Source of the DNA: Arundinibacter roseus
GTDB lineage: Bacteria; Bacteroidota; Bacteroidia; Cytophagales; Spirosomataceae
Length of the DNA: 64,000 bases
NCBI RefSeq assembly: GCF_004348825.1
Contig: NZ_SMJU01000004.1
Location: forward strand, 202,759-266,758
Direction: 5' to 3'
The notes beneath the pieces are model-generated. The model ran no database searches, was not told the origin of the DNA, and saw only the letters and a program-made list of their open reading frames with translations. Position numbers and translations under genes: made by a program. Of this stretch, positions 26,998-35,958 are shown piece by piece. How positions within the stretch are numbered: the first letter of the stretch is position 1; every line of letters begins with the position of its first letter.

Positions 26998-27435
26998 TTA
27001 GACTGGATTATATTGTTTAAAAGTGCCGTCACTATAAAAGATCAGAATTTTTTCAATAGTTTTTGGATCTCCTTGTTCCTGATTAGTCCCATTTAGAATT
27101 GGTTGTTCCGGGCTGTGGGACATATTTTTTTTTCTATGCAAATCTGAGGCGATTGCAGCGGCAGGTTGAGCAGGTATTTTTTCGGTATAAGTTCTTGATT
27201 CATATCGCTTTCTTTCTTTTTCAACGGGAGGCATTTCTTCATCTTCCCAAATCCAATCCATTCCCAAATCCGGGTATCGGCGAATGATTTTTTGCACTAT
27301 ATCAAGACTAGGCTTATTTCGACCGGCCAGGATGTGCGAAATACTAGACCGCTGCACACCTATTTCATCGGCAAAGTGAGAGGGTGATATATTTTTGTCA
27401 ACTAGAATGTGTTTAATTTTGTCATTCAAATCCAT
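26998..27435 (-). CDS. XRE-type helix-turn-helix regulator
   Basis: This 145-residue DNA-binding protein has an N-terminal helix-turn-helix of the lambda-repressor type (about 3-60: 'SPSHFADEIGVQRSSISHILAGRNKPSLDIVQKI'), then 'YPDLGMDWIWEDEEMPP', a phrase I associate with Bacteroidota XRE regulators. A polar linker leads to a short tail ending 'ILIFYSDGTFKQYNPV'. The ATG at 27435 is preferred over an in-frame TTG three codons earlier. The promoter contains a paired TGTTAATTG repeat overlapping the transcription start, so autoregulation is likely. No toxin, integrase or other partner gene is adjacent, so the target is unknown. Confidence 0.85.
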   Translation of the reverse strand: MDLNDKIKHILVDKNISPSHFADEIGVQRSSISHILAGRNKPSLDIVQKIIRRYPDLGMDWIWEDEEMPPVEKERKRYESRTYTEKIPAQPAAAIASDLHRKKNMSHSPEQPILNGTNQEQGDPKTIEKILIFYSDGTFKQYNPV

Positions 27436-27445
27436 ATGATACAAA

Positions 27446-27496
27446 TGTTAATTGATGTACAAATGTATAATAGTTTAACAACATATACAATTAACA
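27446..27496 (-). promoter_or_regulatory. Promoter and operator-like repeats of the XRE gene
   Basis: The minus strand carries TTG (27488-27490), 20 bp, then TACATTTG (27460-27467), a complete consensus promoter about 18 nt before the start of the leader. TGTTAATTG occurs at 27446-27454 (plus) and, inverted, at 27488-27496 (minus), so one copy covers the -33 box and the other lies just past the predicted start point. This is a typical repressor arrangement. Confidence 0.6.
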
Positions 27497-27497
27497 A

Positions 27498-27517
27498 TGT
27501 AAATTAGTTAATTTACA
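27498..27517. promoter_or_regulatory. 20-bp palindrome upstream of the XRE promoter
   Basis: TGTAAATTA-GT-TAATTTACA is a perfect 9-bp inverted repeat directly upstream of the -33 box of the XRE gene. It is a plausible operator for the dimeric regulator or for another factor. Confidence 0.5.
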
Positions 27518-27592
27518 AAAGTGTTTTGCGTAGTTTTGTGTTGTTTAATATTGTGAACTGCCTGTAATTAAGGAGATTACCAGGTATGTATA

Positions 27593-27628
27593 AAAAAATG
27601 CAGCGAAGAAGCCCTCGCTGCATTTTTT
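27593..27628 (-). terminator. Intrinsic terminator downstream of dapD
   Basis: A 14-bp stem (27593-27606 with 27615-27628, core TGCAGCGA/TCGCTGCA) is flanked by A and T runs, 60 bp past the dapD stop. It would work in both directions. Confidence 0.88.
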
Positions 27629-27687
27629 GTTGAATGAACTAAACTGCTAAAACAGATAATTGCTAAATGTTAGCAGAAATGACAATA

Positions 27688-28503
27688 CTAAACTGCTACG
27701 TGATTCTCCCGGAGTGCATCATTTAGTGAAGTTTTCAAATCTGTACTCGCTTTACGCTTGCCAATAATTAGAGCGCACGGCACCTGATACGTTCCGGCTG
27801 CAAAAGTTTTTGGTACTGAACCAGGAATTACTACTGCGTTTTCAGGCACGAATCCTTTGTATTCGATAGGTTCCTCCCCTGTTACGTCAATGATTCGCGA
27901 ACTACCGGTAATCGTTACACCTGCGCCTAATACTGCACCTTTACTGACGTGAGCGCCCTCTACAACGATACAGCGTGAACCAATAAAGGCTCCGTCTTCA
28001 ATGATCACAGGTGCTGCCTGAACAGGTTCGAGCACGCCGCCAATGCCTACTCCCCCACTTAAATGGACATGCTTGCCAATCTGCGCGCAGCTTCCAACGG
28101 TTGCCCAGGTATCTACCATCGTACCTTCATCTACGTATGCACCAATATTTACGTAACTCGGCATCAATATTACGCCTTTGGCCAAATACGCGCCGTAACG
28201 GGCTACGGCTGGAGGTACTACACGAACACCTAAGGTATCATATCCGGTTTTTAACCTCATCTTATCGTGATACTGAAAGATCCCAATTTCACTAATGGAC
28301 ATTTGCTGTATGGGAAAGTACAGGATAATAGCCTTCTTCACCCATTCGTTCACTTTCCAACCACCCTCAGGTAAAGGCTCAGCAACTCGCAAAGTACCTT
28401 TGTCCACTTGATCTACAATCGAATGGATCGTCTCAATCGTTTGAGGGTTTTTTAAAAGTTCACGGTTAGTCCAGCATTCTTCAATAATTGATTGACTGCT
28501 CAT
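27688..28503 (-). CDS. dapD: Tetrahydrodipicolinate N-succinyltransferase
   Basis: DapD transfers succinyl from succinyl-CoA to tetrahydrodipicolinate in the succinylase branch of lysine/meso-diaminopimelate synthesis. The 271-residue protein has the N-terminal helical domain followed by a left-handed beta-helix built of hexapeptide repeats (about 100-230, e.g. 'GAYVDEGTMVDTWATVGSCAQIGKHVHLSGGVGIGG'). The family motif 'RVVPPAVARYGAYLAKGVILMPSYVNIGA' is present. It is a single-gene unit bounded by a strong terminator. Confidence 0.96.
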   Translation of the reverse strand: MSSQSIIEECWTNRELLKNPQTIETIHSIVDQVDKGTLRVAEPLPEGGWKVNEWVKKAIILYFPIQQMSISEIGIFQYHDKMRLKTGYDTLGVRVVPPAVARYGAYLAKGVILMPSYVNIGAYVDEGTMVDTWATVGSCAQIGKHVHLSGGVGIGGVLEPVQAAPVIIEDGAFIGSRCIVVEGAHVSKGAVLGAGVTITGSSRIIDVTGEEPIEYKGFVPENAVVIPGSVPKTFAAGTYQVPCALIIGKRKASTDLKTSLNDALRENHVAV

Positions 28504-29065
28504 GTTAAAGTAATGGTTTTATAAAATAGTATTAAAACATTGAAAATGAGGATGTTATAAAAATGATAATTTGCTCAATTATTAAACTTTGACTTGTATA
28601 ATTTATATATATTACAAAAATAACACATAGTACAATTCCTCACTCCTATGTAAAAATACACACTTCCCTCAAATTGAAATCATTTATCATAAGATAAGAG
28701 ATAATTGACTTGACATTAAACAAATAGAATAAGTATCGGTGAGACTAATTTTTGCCAGGGGGACAGTATTGCATCTTTTTCAAAAAACGCTTGTCTTAAA
28801 AGGTACATTATTCATTTAGGGTCTAAGAATAACATAAGAGCTATAAACAATGAACACATAACAGGATTCTTTATACTATTATTTTTAGTAATCACTAATC
28901 CAAAAATTCCTGTTTGCTATCTCAAATAGTACGATAATACTAATTGAGATAGTTAGTATATCCTTTTGTTTGCTAACCCTGTTACTTTACTTTTTCTACT
29001 TAGATTTTATTACCGCTCTACGTTTATTTTTATTAATATTGTCCTGTAAACAAATCATATAAAAA
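28504..29065. other. AT-rich divergent intergenic region dapD/gap
   Basis: These 562 bp contain no credible gene. A TATTTTTG box for dapD lies at 28615-28622 (minus), about 112 bp upstream of the ATG and without a good -33 partner. The inverted repeat at 28917-28952 is the other notable feature. No exact consensus promoter for gap was seen. Confidence 0.45.
28917..28952. promoter_or_regulatory. 15-bp inverted repeat upstream of gap
   Basis: CTATCTCAAATAGTA (28917-28931) pairs with TACTAATTGAGATAG (28938-28952) at 14 of 15 positions around a 6-bp spacer, about 114 bp before the gap ATG. It could be an operator for a carbon-responsive regulator or a weak hairpin. Confidence 0.45.
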
Positions 29066-30073
29066 ATGTCAACAGTAAAAGTCGCTATCAACGGTTTTGG
29101 TCGAATTGGTCGTCTTGTTTATCGTCAGATTTATGACATGCAAGGGATAGATGTAGTCGCAATTAATGATCTCACAAGTCCTTCTGCCCTCGCCCATTTA
29201 TTGAAATATGACACTGCACAAGGAAGGTTTAATGCAGCTGTTACTTCCACAGATAATTCAATAATTGTAAATGGTGAAGAAGTTGTTATTTATGCTGAAC
29301 GTAATCCTGCTCAAATTCCATGGGGACAGCACGATGTAGACGTTGTACTTGAATGTACCGGTTTCTTTACCAGCAAAGAGAAAGCTGCGGATCACATCAC
29401 AGCCGGAGCAAAGAAAGTAGTTATCTCTGCTCCTGCCACCGGCGATTTGAAAACCATTGTATTTAACGTAAATCACAACTTGCTTGATGGTTCTGAAACA
29501 ATCATCAGCTGTGCTTCATGTACTACCAATTGCCTCGCTCCAATGGCTCAGGTTTTGGAAGAAAAATATGAAATTCTGAATGGATTGATGACAACCGTTC
29601 ACGCCTACACAAACGATCAGAACACACAGGACTCTCCGCATCCAAAAGGTGATATGAGAAGAGCTCGTGCCGCTGCCCAAAATATTGTTCCAAACAGCAC
29701 AGGTGCTGCAAAGGCTATCGGGTTAGTTCTGCCAAGTCTGAAAGGAAAATTGGATGGATCTGCTCAACGCGTACCTACACTCACAGGCTCACTTACTGAG
29801 CTTACCTGTATTGTAGGTAAAGAGGTAACTGTTGAAGAAATCAATGCCGCTATGAAGGCTGCTTCAAACGAGAGTTTTGGGTATACCGAAGATGAAATCG
29901 TGAGCAGCGATATCATCGGAATTACCTACGGTTCACTATTTGATGCTACCCAAACGAAGGTTCAGAAAGTAGGCGACACACAAATTGTCCGGACCGTAAG
30001 CTGGTATGACAATGAAATGTCCTACGTATCTCAACTAGTAAGAACAGTAGACTATTTCGCAAAATTGATCTAA
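29066..30073 (+). CDS. gap: Glyceraldehyde-3-phosphate dehydrogenase, type I
   Basis: This 335-residue glycolytic enzyme oxidises glyceraldehyde-3-phosphate to 1,3-bisphosphoglycerate. The NAD-binding motif is NGFGRIGR (9-16). N34-D35-L is typical of NAD- rather than NADP-preferring forms. The catalytic cysteine is C152 in [12 protein letters not shown]. '[14 protein letters not shown]' and '[20 protein letters not shown]' complete the family signature. It is transcribed alone and converges on trmB with three bases between stops. Confidence 0.97.
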   Translation: MSTVKVAINGFGRIGRLVYRQIYDMQGIDVVAINDLTSPSALAHLLKYDTAQGRFNAAVTSTDNSIIVNGEEVVIYAERNPAQIPWGQHDVDVVLECTGFFTSKEKAADHITAGAKKVVISAPATGDLKTIVFNVNHNLLDGSETIISCASCTTNCLAPMAQVLEEKYEILNGLMTTVHAYTNDQNTQDSPHPKGDMRRARAAAQNIVPNSTGAAKAIGLVLPSLKGKLDGSAQRVPTLTGSLTELTCIVGKEVTVEEINAAMKAASNESFGYTEDEIVSSDIIGITYGSLFDATQTKVQKVGDTQIVRTVSWYDNEMSYVSQLVRTVDYFAKLI

Positions 30074-30076
30074 CGA

Positions 30077-30796
30077 TTATTGTACTAACTCCTGGTTCTC
30101 AGGAACTATTGAAGCGGCAGCCTTTGGGTTTGCCGCTTTATTGTTTACAGCCTGAATATAATTGATCGTAAATCCTTTGGCTACAAAAACACGTTCGTAA
30201 TGTGTTTCAATATCATGATGAAACGCCCGAAGATCTGATTGATATAAATCCGAGGTAAATGCTTGAATAGAAAGCACATCCATTGATTTAATTGTATCCA
30301 GACTGTATGTGAAGAGCTGAGGATTATCCGTTTTGAAATGAAAGAATCCTTCTGCTTTTAGATATTTAATGTATTTTTTAAGATAAAATGGATTCGTCAA
30401 TCGTTTCTTTTCGTCACGGTCACGGACGTGCGGATCAGGATGAATAAGCCACAATTCACTAATTTCATTTTCTTCAAAAAACTCATCCAGGTAATTGATT
30501 GAAGTTCGCAGGAAAGCAACATTTGTAAGCCCCAAATCTGACGCTAACTTGCTACCACGTGCAATGCGATCGCCTTTAAGATCAACTCCTATAAAGTTTT
30601 TATCAGGAAATTTCTGCGCCAAACCTACCGTATACTCACCTTTTCCACAGGCAAGTTCTACAACAATTGGGTTTTGATTTTGAAAATATAGCTCATTCCA
30701 TTTACCCAAAATTGCGGTGTAAAGTGGTTTTCCGCGTTCAATTACGTTTTCAGCCAGGTTACTAAAAAGATACTTATCTGTTTTACGACGTGTCAC
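30077..30796 (-). CDS. trmB: tRNA (guanine-N7-)-methyltransferase
   Basis: TrmB methylates G46 of tRNA using S-adenosylmethionine. The 239-residue protein has the SAM motif VELACGKGEYTVGLA and the TrmB motifs 'NFIGVDLKGDRIARGSK' and 'LIHPDPHVRDRDEKKRLTNPFYL' (the usual form is F/H-PDPWPK). The start is a GTG at 30796; an in-frame stop lies just upstream and no nearby ATG exists. It follows folC by 6 bp, so the TonB - folC - trmB order is probably one operon. Confidence 0.93.
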   Translation of the reverse strand: MTRRKTDKYLFSNLAENVIERGKPLYTAILGKWNELYFQNQNPIVVELACGKGEYTVGLAQKFPDKNFIGVDLKGDRIARGSKLASDLGLTNVAFLRTSINYLDEFFEENEISELWLIHPDPHVRDRDEKKRLTNPFYLKKYIKYLKAEGFFHFKTDNPQLFTYSLDTIKSMDVLSIQAFTSDLYQSDLRAFHHDIETHYERVFVAKGFTINYIQAVNNKAANPKAAASIVPENQELVQ

Positions 30797-30802
30797 TATT
30801 CT

Positions 30803-32095
30803 CTATAATTGGTTTAAATCTGCAACAACAAAAGTACTTCCTCCCACATAAATAGCATCTTCGGCATCAGAATCTTTCAACGCTTCTGCCAAAGCATCAT
30901 TTACGTTTTCCCGGATTTTTCCTACTATACCTAACATTTTTGCCTGATCAGCTAAGCTTCCGGAATCTAATGCCCGCGGATTAGTAGGCTGACAAAAGTA
31001 GTAGATTGCCTCTTTTGGAAAAAGGTTTAGGATATTTTGCACATCTTTATCTGCCACAAATCCAAGGACAAATCGTCGAGCCCTTGCCGGAATTGTCTGG
31101 AATTGCTCAATGGTTTGACTTATTCCAGCCTCGTTATGGGCCGTATCACAAACTACAAAAGGAGATTTTTGCAAAACCTGCCATCTACCCAACAAACCCG
31201 TTGATCGCACTACACTACGTAATCCAGAGGCAATCGCCTCTTCTGAAATTCTATAAAAGGGATTTTCCCGAAGCTTTTCCAAAGCTGTCAACACTCCTTT
31301 TATATTGTTTCGCTGGTAATCACCCTGCAAATCCAACGCATAGACCTTTCGCTCACCTTGAATGTTAACAGTTATTTCCTGATACATTTCATGCTGATAT
31401 TGGTCAATCACCGCGACAAAATCAGAAGCCCAGGCTACATGAGATTGCTGTTCATCGGCCACTTTCGCAAATACTCGTTGGATATCCTCGGTTTGTTTCT
31501 CGCTAATCACCACCGGAATATTTTTTTTGATGATACCAGCTTTTTGAAAGGCAATTTCCGGGAGCGTATTCCCCAAATGGATCATGTGGTCATAACTTAT
31601 GTTAGTTATTACAGACAAATCCGGCAAGATGACATTCGTAGAATCTAATCTCCCTCCCATCCCTACCTCAATAACTGCTACATCAACTTGTTTCTGAGAA
31701 AAATAATCAAATGCCATCGCTACCGTTACCTCAAAAAATGACGGATGAATGGATTCTATGAATTCCTGATGTGCTTGCACAAATTGAGAAATGAACTCCT
31801 GATCTATGGGCTCGCCGTTGATGCGAATCCGCTCGGTAAAGGATTTTAAATGTGGCGACGTATACAATCCGACCCTGTATCCTGCTGCCTGCAGTACAGA
31901 AGCCAGCATGTGGGAAGTACTGCCTTTCCCATTTGTGCCCCCTACATGAATGGTTCGGAAATTTTTCTGCGGGCTATTTAGATACGTACACAAGGCTTGT
32001 GTAGTAGTAAGGCCCGGCTTATAAGCACGGGCCCCTTGATTTTGGAAGATTGGCAAACGACTATACAGATAGTCAATTGCTTCATTATACGTCAT
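30803..32095 (-). CDS. folC: Bifunctional folylpolyglutamate/dihydrofolate synthase
   Basis: FolC adds glutamate to dihydropteroate and folates in the cytoplasm. The 430-residue protein has the Mur-ligase-type P-loop HVGGTNGKGSTSHMLAS, the 'YTSPHLKSFTERIRING' folate-binding loop, 'VGMGGRLDSTNV' and the C-terminal domain entry 'PFVVCDTAHNEAGI'. It starts 5 bp after the TonB-like gene and ends 6 bp before trmB, consistent with co-transcription. Confidence 0.95.
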   Translation of the reverse strand: MTYNEAIDYLYSRLPIFQNQGARAYKPGLTTTQALCTYLNSPQKNFRTIHVGGTNGKGSTSHMLASVLQAAGYRVGLYTSPHLKSFTERIRINGEPIDQEFISQFVQAHQEFIESIHPSFFEVTVAMAFDYFSQKQVDVAVIEVGMGGRLDSTNVILPDLSVITNISYDHMIHLGNTLPEIAFQKAGIIKKNIPVVISEKQTEDIQRVFAKVADEQQSHVAWASDFVAVIDQYQHEMYQEITVNIQGERKVYALDLQGDYQRNNIKGVLTALEKLRENPFYRISEEAIASGLRSVVRSTGLLGRWQVLQKSPFVVCDTAHNEAGISQTIEQFQTIPARARRFVLGFVADKDVQNILNLFPKEAIYYFCQPTNPRALDSGSLADQAKMLGIVGKIRENVNDALAEALKDSDAEDAIYVGGSTFVVADLNQL

Positions 32096-32100
32096 AAATA

Positions 32101-33018
32101 CTATTTTGCGCTAATCTTAAAGGTTATTGTTCCCACAGATTCATTAGGAACATTGGCTGCTTTTTGTACAAAAGTCAGGGCTCTGACAGCCTCTTTATAT
32201 TTATTTATTACTGCATAGTCCGTCACCGTTGAACGTTGCTGAATGACGTTAATCACGCGGCCATTACTCCCAACGATTATCTTAAAAGTAATTTCTCCCG
32301 TAGCATCCGAATTATCATTTACCTGCGGCGGTCTTGACCACGCCCAACCGTTCAGATTCAGACCAACGGCGGTTCCGCCACCTCCTCCACCGCCACTGTA
32401 TGTTTTGGAATACAGGCTACCCGATTTGGCGCCTTTATCCCCAATACCACTTGCGTCATCGCCGTTGTTATTACCACCAACTCCCGATTTTGTTCCGGTT
32501 GTACCATTACTACCGGAACTCGTTCCTGTGGATTTTTTAAATAATGCATCATTATTTATCTTTTTTTCAGGAGCCGGAGCGGTTGTGGTTGATGAGCTGG
32601 ACGTATTGCTGGCTACTTTTTTGGATTCATTCTTCACAGGTTCTTCTACCGGACTATCTACTCTGGAAGTAATCGCAGGTTTTTGCGCTACTTTGGTCGT
32701 TGGTTTGACGGGTTCCGGACGGGGTGAGGGTGGTGTGGGACGGGGAGCCTCGGCTTTGCGTTCAATTTTTTCTTCGCCGGCTTTCATGTTTTCGGCGATC
32801 TTGGAATCACTCGGTTTATTAAATGTCTGAATATCACCACTTCCTACATTGCTTGTTCCATAATTCACTTCTACAAACAGCTCCATTGGACCCGTTTTTG
32901 GCATAGATTCACTGATTTTCATAAAGAAAAAAGCAGTTAAAATCAGTAAAGTTGTAGCAACCGAAATAACCCAGGAAAGGGCAATTCGCTCGCGGTCTTC
33001 GGCATTGACAAGTACCAT
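32101..33018 (-). CDS. TonB-like energy transducer protein
   Basis: From the ATG at 33018 this is a 305-residue protein. It has one N-terminal transmembrane helix (about 14-33, 'WVISVATTLLILTAFFF'), a long Pro/Lys/Ser/Gly-rich periplasmic linker with 'PRPTPPSPRPEPVKP' and glycine-rich stretches, and a short C-terminal TonB-type domain ('GEITFKIIVGSNGRVINVI' to the end). TonB proteins carry energy from ExbB/ExbD to outer-membrane receptors. ExbB and ExbD are not adjacent. An upstream ATG at 33072 adds a non-hydrophobic extension that crosses toward the terminator and is less likely. Confidence 0.8.
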   Translation of the reverse strand: MVLVNAEDRERIALSWVISVATTLLILTAFFFMKISESMPKTGPMELFVEVNYGTSNVGSGDIQTFNKPSDSKIAENMKAGEEKIERKAEAPRPTPPSPRPEPVKPTTKVAQKPAITSRVDSPVEEPVKNESKKVASNTSSSSTTTAPAPEKKINNDALFKKSTGTSSGSNGTTGTKSGVGGNNNGDDASGIGDKGAKSGSLYSKTYSGGGGGGGTAVGLNLNGWAWSRPPQVNDNSDATGEITFKIIVGSNGRVINVIQQRSTVTDYAVINKYKEAVRALTFVQKAANVPNESVGTITFKISAK

Positions 33019-33070
33019 ATTCTTCGTTTTTTGGGTATAACGTAAAATTACTCCGAAATCGTGTATATAC

Positions 33071-33093
33071 AAAAAAAGGCCCTTTCGGGCCTT
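33071..33093 (-). terminator. Intrinsic terminator of the HU-SPOR unit
   Basis: On the minus strand AAGGCCC-GAAA-GGGCCTT forms a 7-bp stem with a GAAA tetraloop followed by T's, 37 bp after the HU-SPOR stop. Confidence 0.9.
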
Positions 33094-33129
33094 CGTTCAA
33101 ATATCTAATGTCTGATGTCTGATCTAAAA

Positions 33130-34215
33130 TTATCGTTTGCGGAAAACCCAGGCCTCTGCATTGGTCAAGGCATCCAATTTGCTTTTGTCAGCCATCGCCA
33201 GTTTCATATTCTTGTAGCTACCTGCTGACACCTTAATTAATTTACCCGCTTCATTTTCCAGAATCATCGCTTCCTCAAAACCATTCCGGAGTAATTTTTT
33301 TTTCAGTTTAACAGCATTTCTTTCTTTTTCAAAGCTTCCGGCAATCAAAAAATATTTTTCCGCCGTGGCTGATTCTGCTTTCTCAAACTCCCTGATTTCT
33401 GTACTAACCTTGGAATCTTCGATACCTGTACTCACTACGTTAGCGGCTTCTGTTGGTTCTAAATCAAGCGCAACAATTGGCTCAGTTGGAGCTGTAACGA
33501 TTGGTTCGTCCACAAAAACAACAACCTCCGTAGGTTCAGCAACCCGTGGTTTTGAAATAGTTGAAATGTATAAATCCTTTACCATGGTAAATGGATTTAA
33601 CGTACTTAACAAACTATCTGAATCCATGGGTTTATACAGAATACTAACGGAGATGATTGTACCTGCCAATACTGCCGCACTTGCCCATTTAAACCAGGAT
33701 ACTTTTCCAGAAATATTTGCCTGTTTTGTTGTATCGAGCTCAAACACAGTTTCTTCTGAAACAGTCGCAGACAATTCAGCTTCAACGACTGTACCTATAA
33801 CTTCTTTTACCTGAATGGGTTGCAGGCCGTACCATTCAGCGTTATAATTTTGTGAATAGTCGGGCTCAAAGACAAGTTTACCTTCGTTGTTTGTTTGAAA
33901 AACCCCGATTCGCTCAATTTGAACCGATTGCCCACCTTTTAACGCCTGCCATAGCCCATCCACGTATTGACGGATATACTGAGCCGCTTCTTCACGCGCT
34001 ACCTTTTCATTGACAGATACGTAATAAGCCAATAGCCCATCATCAATTTTCAGTACCTCGTTAAAGGCAAGTCTTTTCCTTGAAGGATGATAGGTCGCAT
34101 TTACTTCATCATAGTGAGCGCTTACATGATGCGTAAGCAGTCCACCGAATTCGGGGATAATTACACAATCATGCTCAAAAAGGAGCTTTCTGATATACTT
34201 GTCGACTTTAATCAT
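33130..34215 (-). CDS. HU-CCDC81-like / SPOR domain membrane protein
   Basis: This 361-residue protein has three parts. Residues 1-140 match the paired prokaryotic HU-CCDC81-type domains ('VIIPEFGGLLTHHVSAHYDE', 'RKRLAFNEVLKIDDGLLAYYVS', then 'VQIERIGVFQTNNEGKLVFEPD'). A single transmembrane helix lies at about 175-193. A Val/Pro/Thr/Glu-rich periplasmic linker leads to a C-terminal SPOR domain (about 285-360) that would bind denuded peptidoglycan. The topology places the HU-like fold in the cytoplasm and SPOR in the periplasm. It is last in a three-gene unit after a beta-barrel and a large TPR protein. A role at the division site or in envelope-chromosome organisation is inference. Confidence 0.82.
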   Translation of the reverse strand: MIKVDKYIRKLLFEHDCVIIPEFGGLLTHHVSAHYDEVNATYHPSRKRLAFNEVLKIDDGLLAYYVSVNEKVAREEAAQYIRQYVDGLWQALKGGQSVQIERIGVFQTNNEGKLVFEPDYSQNYNAEWYGLQPIQVKEVIGTVVEAELSATVSEETVFELDTTKQANISGKVSWFKWASAAVLAGTIISVSILYKPMDSDSLLSTLNPFTMVKDLYISTISKPRVAEPTEVVVFVDEPIVTAPTEPIVALDLEPTEAANVVSTGIEDSKVSTEIREFEKAESATAEKYFLIAGSFEKERNAVKLKKKLLRNGFEEAMILENEAGKLIKVSAGSYKNMKLAMADKSKLDALTNAEAWVFRKR

Positions 34216-34254
34216 TGCATCCGGCAGTTTAACTTAACTTTAACTTAAACGAAG

Positions 34255-35928
34255 TTAAAAAGAAAAAGATAATCCACCAACAAAATTCAACCCCTGCTGT
34301 GGGTAATACTGATACCGCTGATATTGTTTTCCCAGGATATTGTTCAATGAGACAAAGGCAGAGAAGTTCCTGGTTAACAGATAGTCAATCTTCATATTCA
34401 GGTCTATAATCGTAGGTAATTTTGTAATTATTCCGCTATCGAAATTTTTTGCTTTTAAACCGCTCACCGTGTAAAGTTCTGAGGTGATAAACAACTTTTT
34501 ACTTAAAGTAAATGCGTTAAACCAGTTTAACGTAAAGGTGGGACGATGCCAGGCTTCTTCGAGTCCTTCCACATCATAGTTATAGTAGTTAACTTTAACG
34601 GAAGTCTTGAACATGTCATTTACGTTGTAGCCCGCCTGCCCCGAAATCGTCAGGACATTGGAACCAAGGCTATCGTATAGAACAGAAAACTTGGAGGTAT
34701 CAGTCAGCGAGTTATTGAATACATAGAAATTGCCGTACCGGGCATAGGAGACTTTTCCTTCAAAATTAAACCCGCCTGCATTTTCGCCTTTCACTCCTGC
34801 GTACCAATCAGATTTCTTTTCGGTGTTGGCCAATATAAAATCCGGGGCAAGCCATTGATTCTCTCCCAACATACTACGAAGGGTATTCCGGACAATATCA
34901 CCGTTCCAACCGGCAAAAACATGCAGCCCCGGAATCGGAACTACATCAAAATTCAATACCGGATAGGCTTTGGTTTTGTTAATATTAAGGGTGTTGTCCG
35001 TCTCATTCACTACGTTGATACCACCGGTTACCGAGAAAAATTCAGAGGTATATTTAAACGTTGGTTTTACTCTAAACAGATTTCGGTTGAACGTTTCGGT
35101 ATCTACCCGTTGTGAAATGAATGCACCAGCTTCAAACAAGGCATTAAATCCAGTAGCGATTGGAACGGACCCAGTCAGAGTTGTACCCCAATCAATCTCG
35201 GAGGCATTGTAACGATCCTTCAAGGTATAAAAACTAGTATTTACGGAGTAATCTACGATTGACGCCGGTTCGGTATTTTCAAAGCCAATGTTAACCCCAA
35301 ATAGATTGGTTGTTTGGCGAATACTATCCCGATTGATTTCTACGGTTTCGAGCTGTGGCTGATACCCGTAGAAATAGTAGTTTGAACGGGCATATTCCAT
35401 GCTCCCGTCAACTTTATACGCATTGCGGATGTACTTCCCCCCCAACTTGATTGAAGTGGCTGAATTAGCCGAATTTGCGCCATCCTTTGGCCCTGTGGCT
35501 GCCGATTGTTGATTTAGGTGTGCCATAAATACCAGGTCATCCGTGGCGCGGGTACTTACAAATCCTTCTCCCAAAAAGCGGCCATAATTACCAGCACCGA
35601 GTTTTAGGAAATTGTTGAGTCCCTCAGGCATTTCCTGGCGATTTTTTTCATCCGAAGAAACCACCGCCACAGGCGTAAGCTTTGGAGATGCTAACGTAAT
35701 AGCGGGATCAATAAAGGCATAATTCACTTTTTTATCTCCCGAATTTCCCTCTTTCGGCTGCATTTTGTCAAACAAGCGATTGGCCGGTGGAAATTCAATA
35801 CTTTTTTCTTTTACAATCTCATAGGTCTGACTTTCGATTTCTCCCCGTTGTGCCATAGCAGTACCTGCAAATGAAAATACGGAAGCGGCCGTCAGCAGAA
35901 TATATGTTTGATTTATTCGTCGTTTCAT
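34255..35928 (-). CDS. Outer-membrane beta-barrel protein (TonB-receptor-like C-terminus)
   Basis: This 557-residue protein has a signal peptide (ending GTAMAQ), a disordered segment to about residue 100, and alternating beta-strands typical of an outer-membrane barrel. It ends in 'LNNILGKQYQRYQYYPQQ' and a terminal 'SFSF', resembling the last strands of TonB-dependent receptors. No plug domain or TonB box is evident, so it is probably not a full transporter. It lies 30 bp after the TPR gene and 39 bp before the HU-SPOR gene, and is probably partnered with the TPR protein. Confidence 0.75.
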   Translation of the reverse strand: MKRRINQTYILLTAASVFSFAGTAMAQRGEIESQTYEIVKEKSIEFPPANRLFDKMQPKEGNSGDKKVNYAFIDPAITLASPKLTPVAVVSSDEKNRQEMPEGLNNFLKLGAGNYGRFLGEGFVSTRATDDLVFMAHLNQQSAATGPKDGANSANSATSIKLGGKYIRNAYKVDGSMEYARSNYYFYGYQPQLETVEINRDSIRQTTNLFGVNIGFENTEPASIVDYSVNTSFYTLKDRYNASEIDWGTTLTGSVPIATGFNALFEAGAFISQRVDTETFNRNLFRVKPTFKYTSEFFSVTGGINVVNETDNTLNINKTKAYPVLNFDVVPIPGLHVFAGWNGDIVRNTLRSMLGENQWLAPDFILANTEKKSDWYAGVKGENAGGFNFEGKVSYARYGNFYVFNNSLTDTSKFSVLYDSLGSNVLTISGQAGYNVNDMFKTSVKVNYYNYDVEGLEEAWHRPTFTLNWFNAFTLSKKLFITSELYTVSGLKAKNFDSGIITKLPTIIDLNMKIDYLLTRNFSAFVSLNNILGKQYQRYQYYPQQGLNFVGGLSFSF

Positions 35929-35958
35929 GGTTGTTTTTGGATAAAGAGCGGAGAAAGA

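Noticed and set aside
27436..27444. TTG start for the XRE regulator three codons upstream of the ATG
   Set aside because: The ATG at 27435 gives the natural N-terminus, and the upstream codons fall in the leader next to the -7 box.
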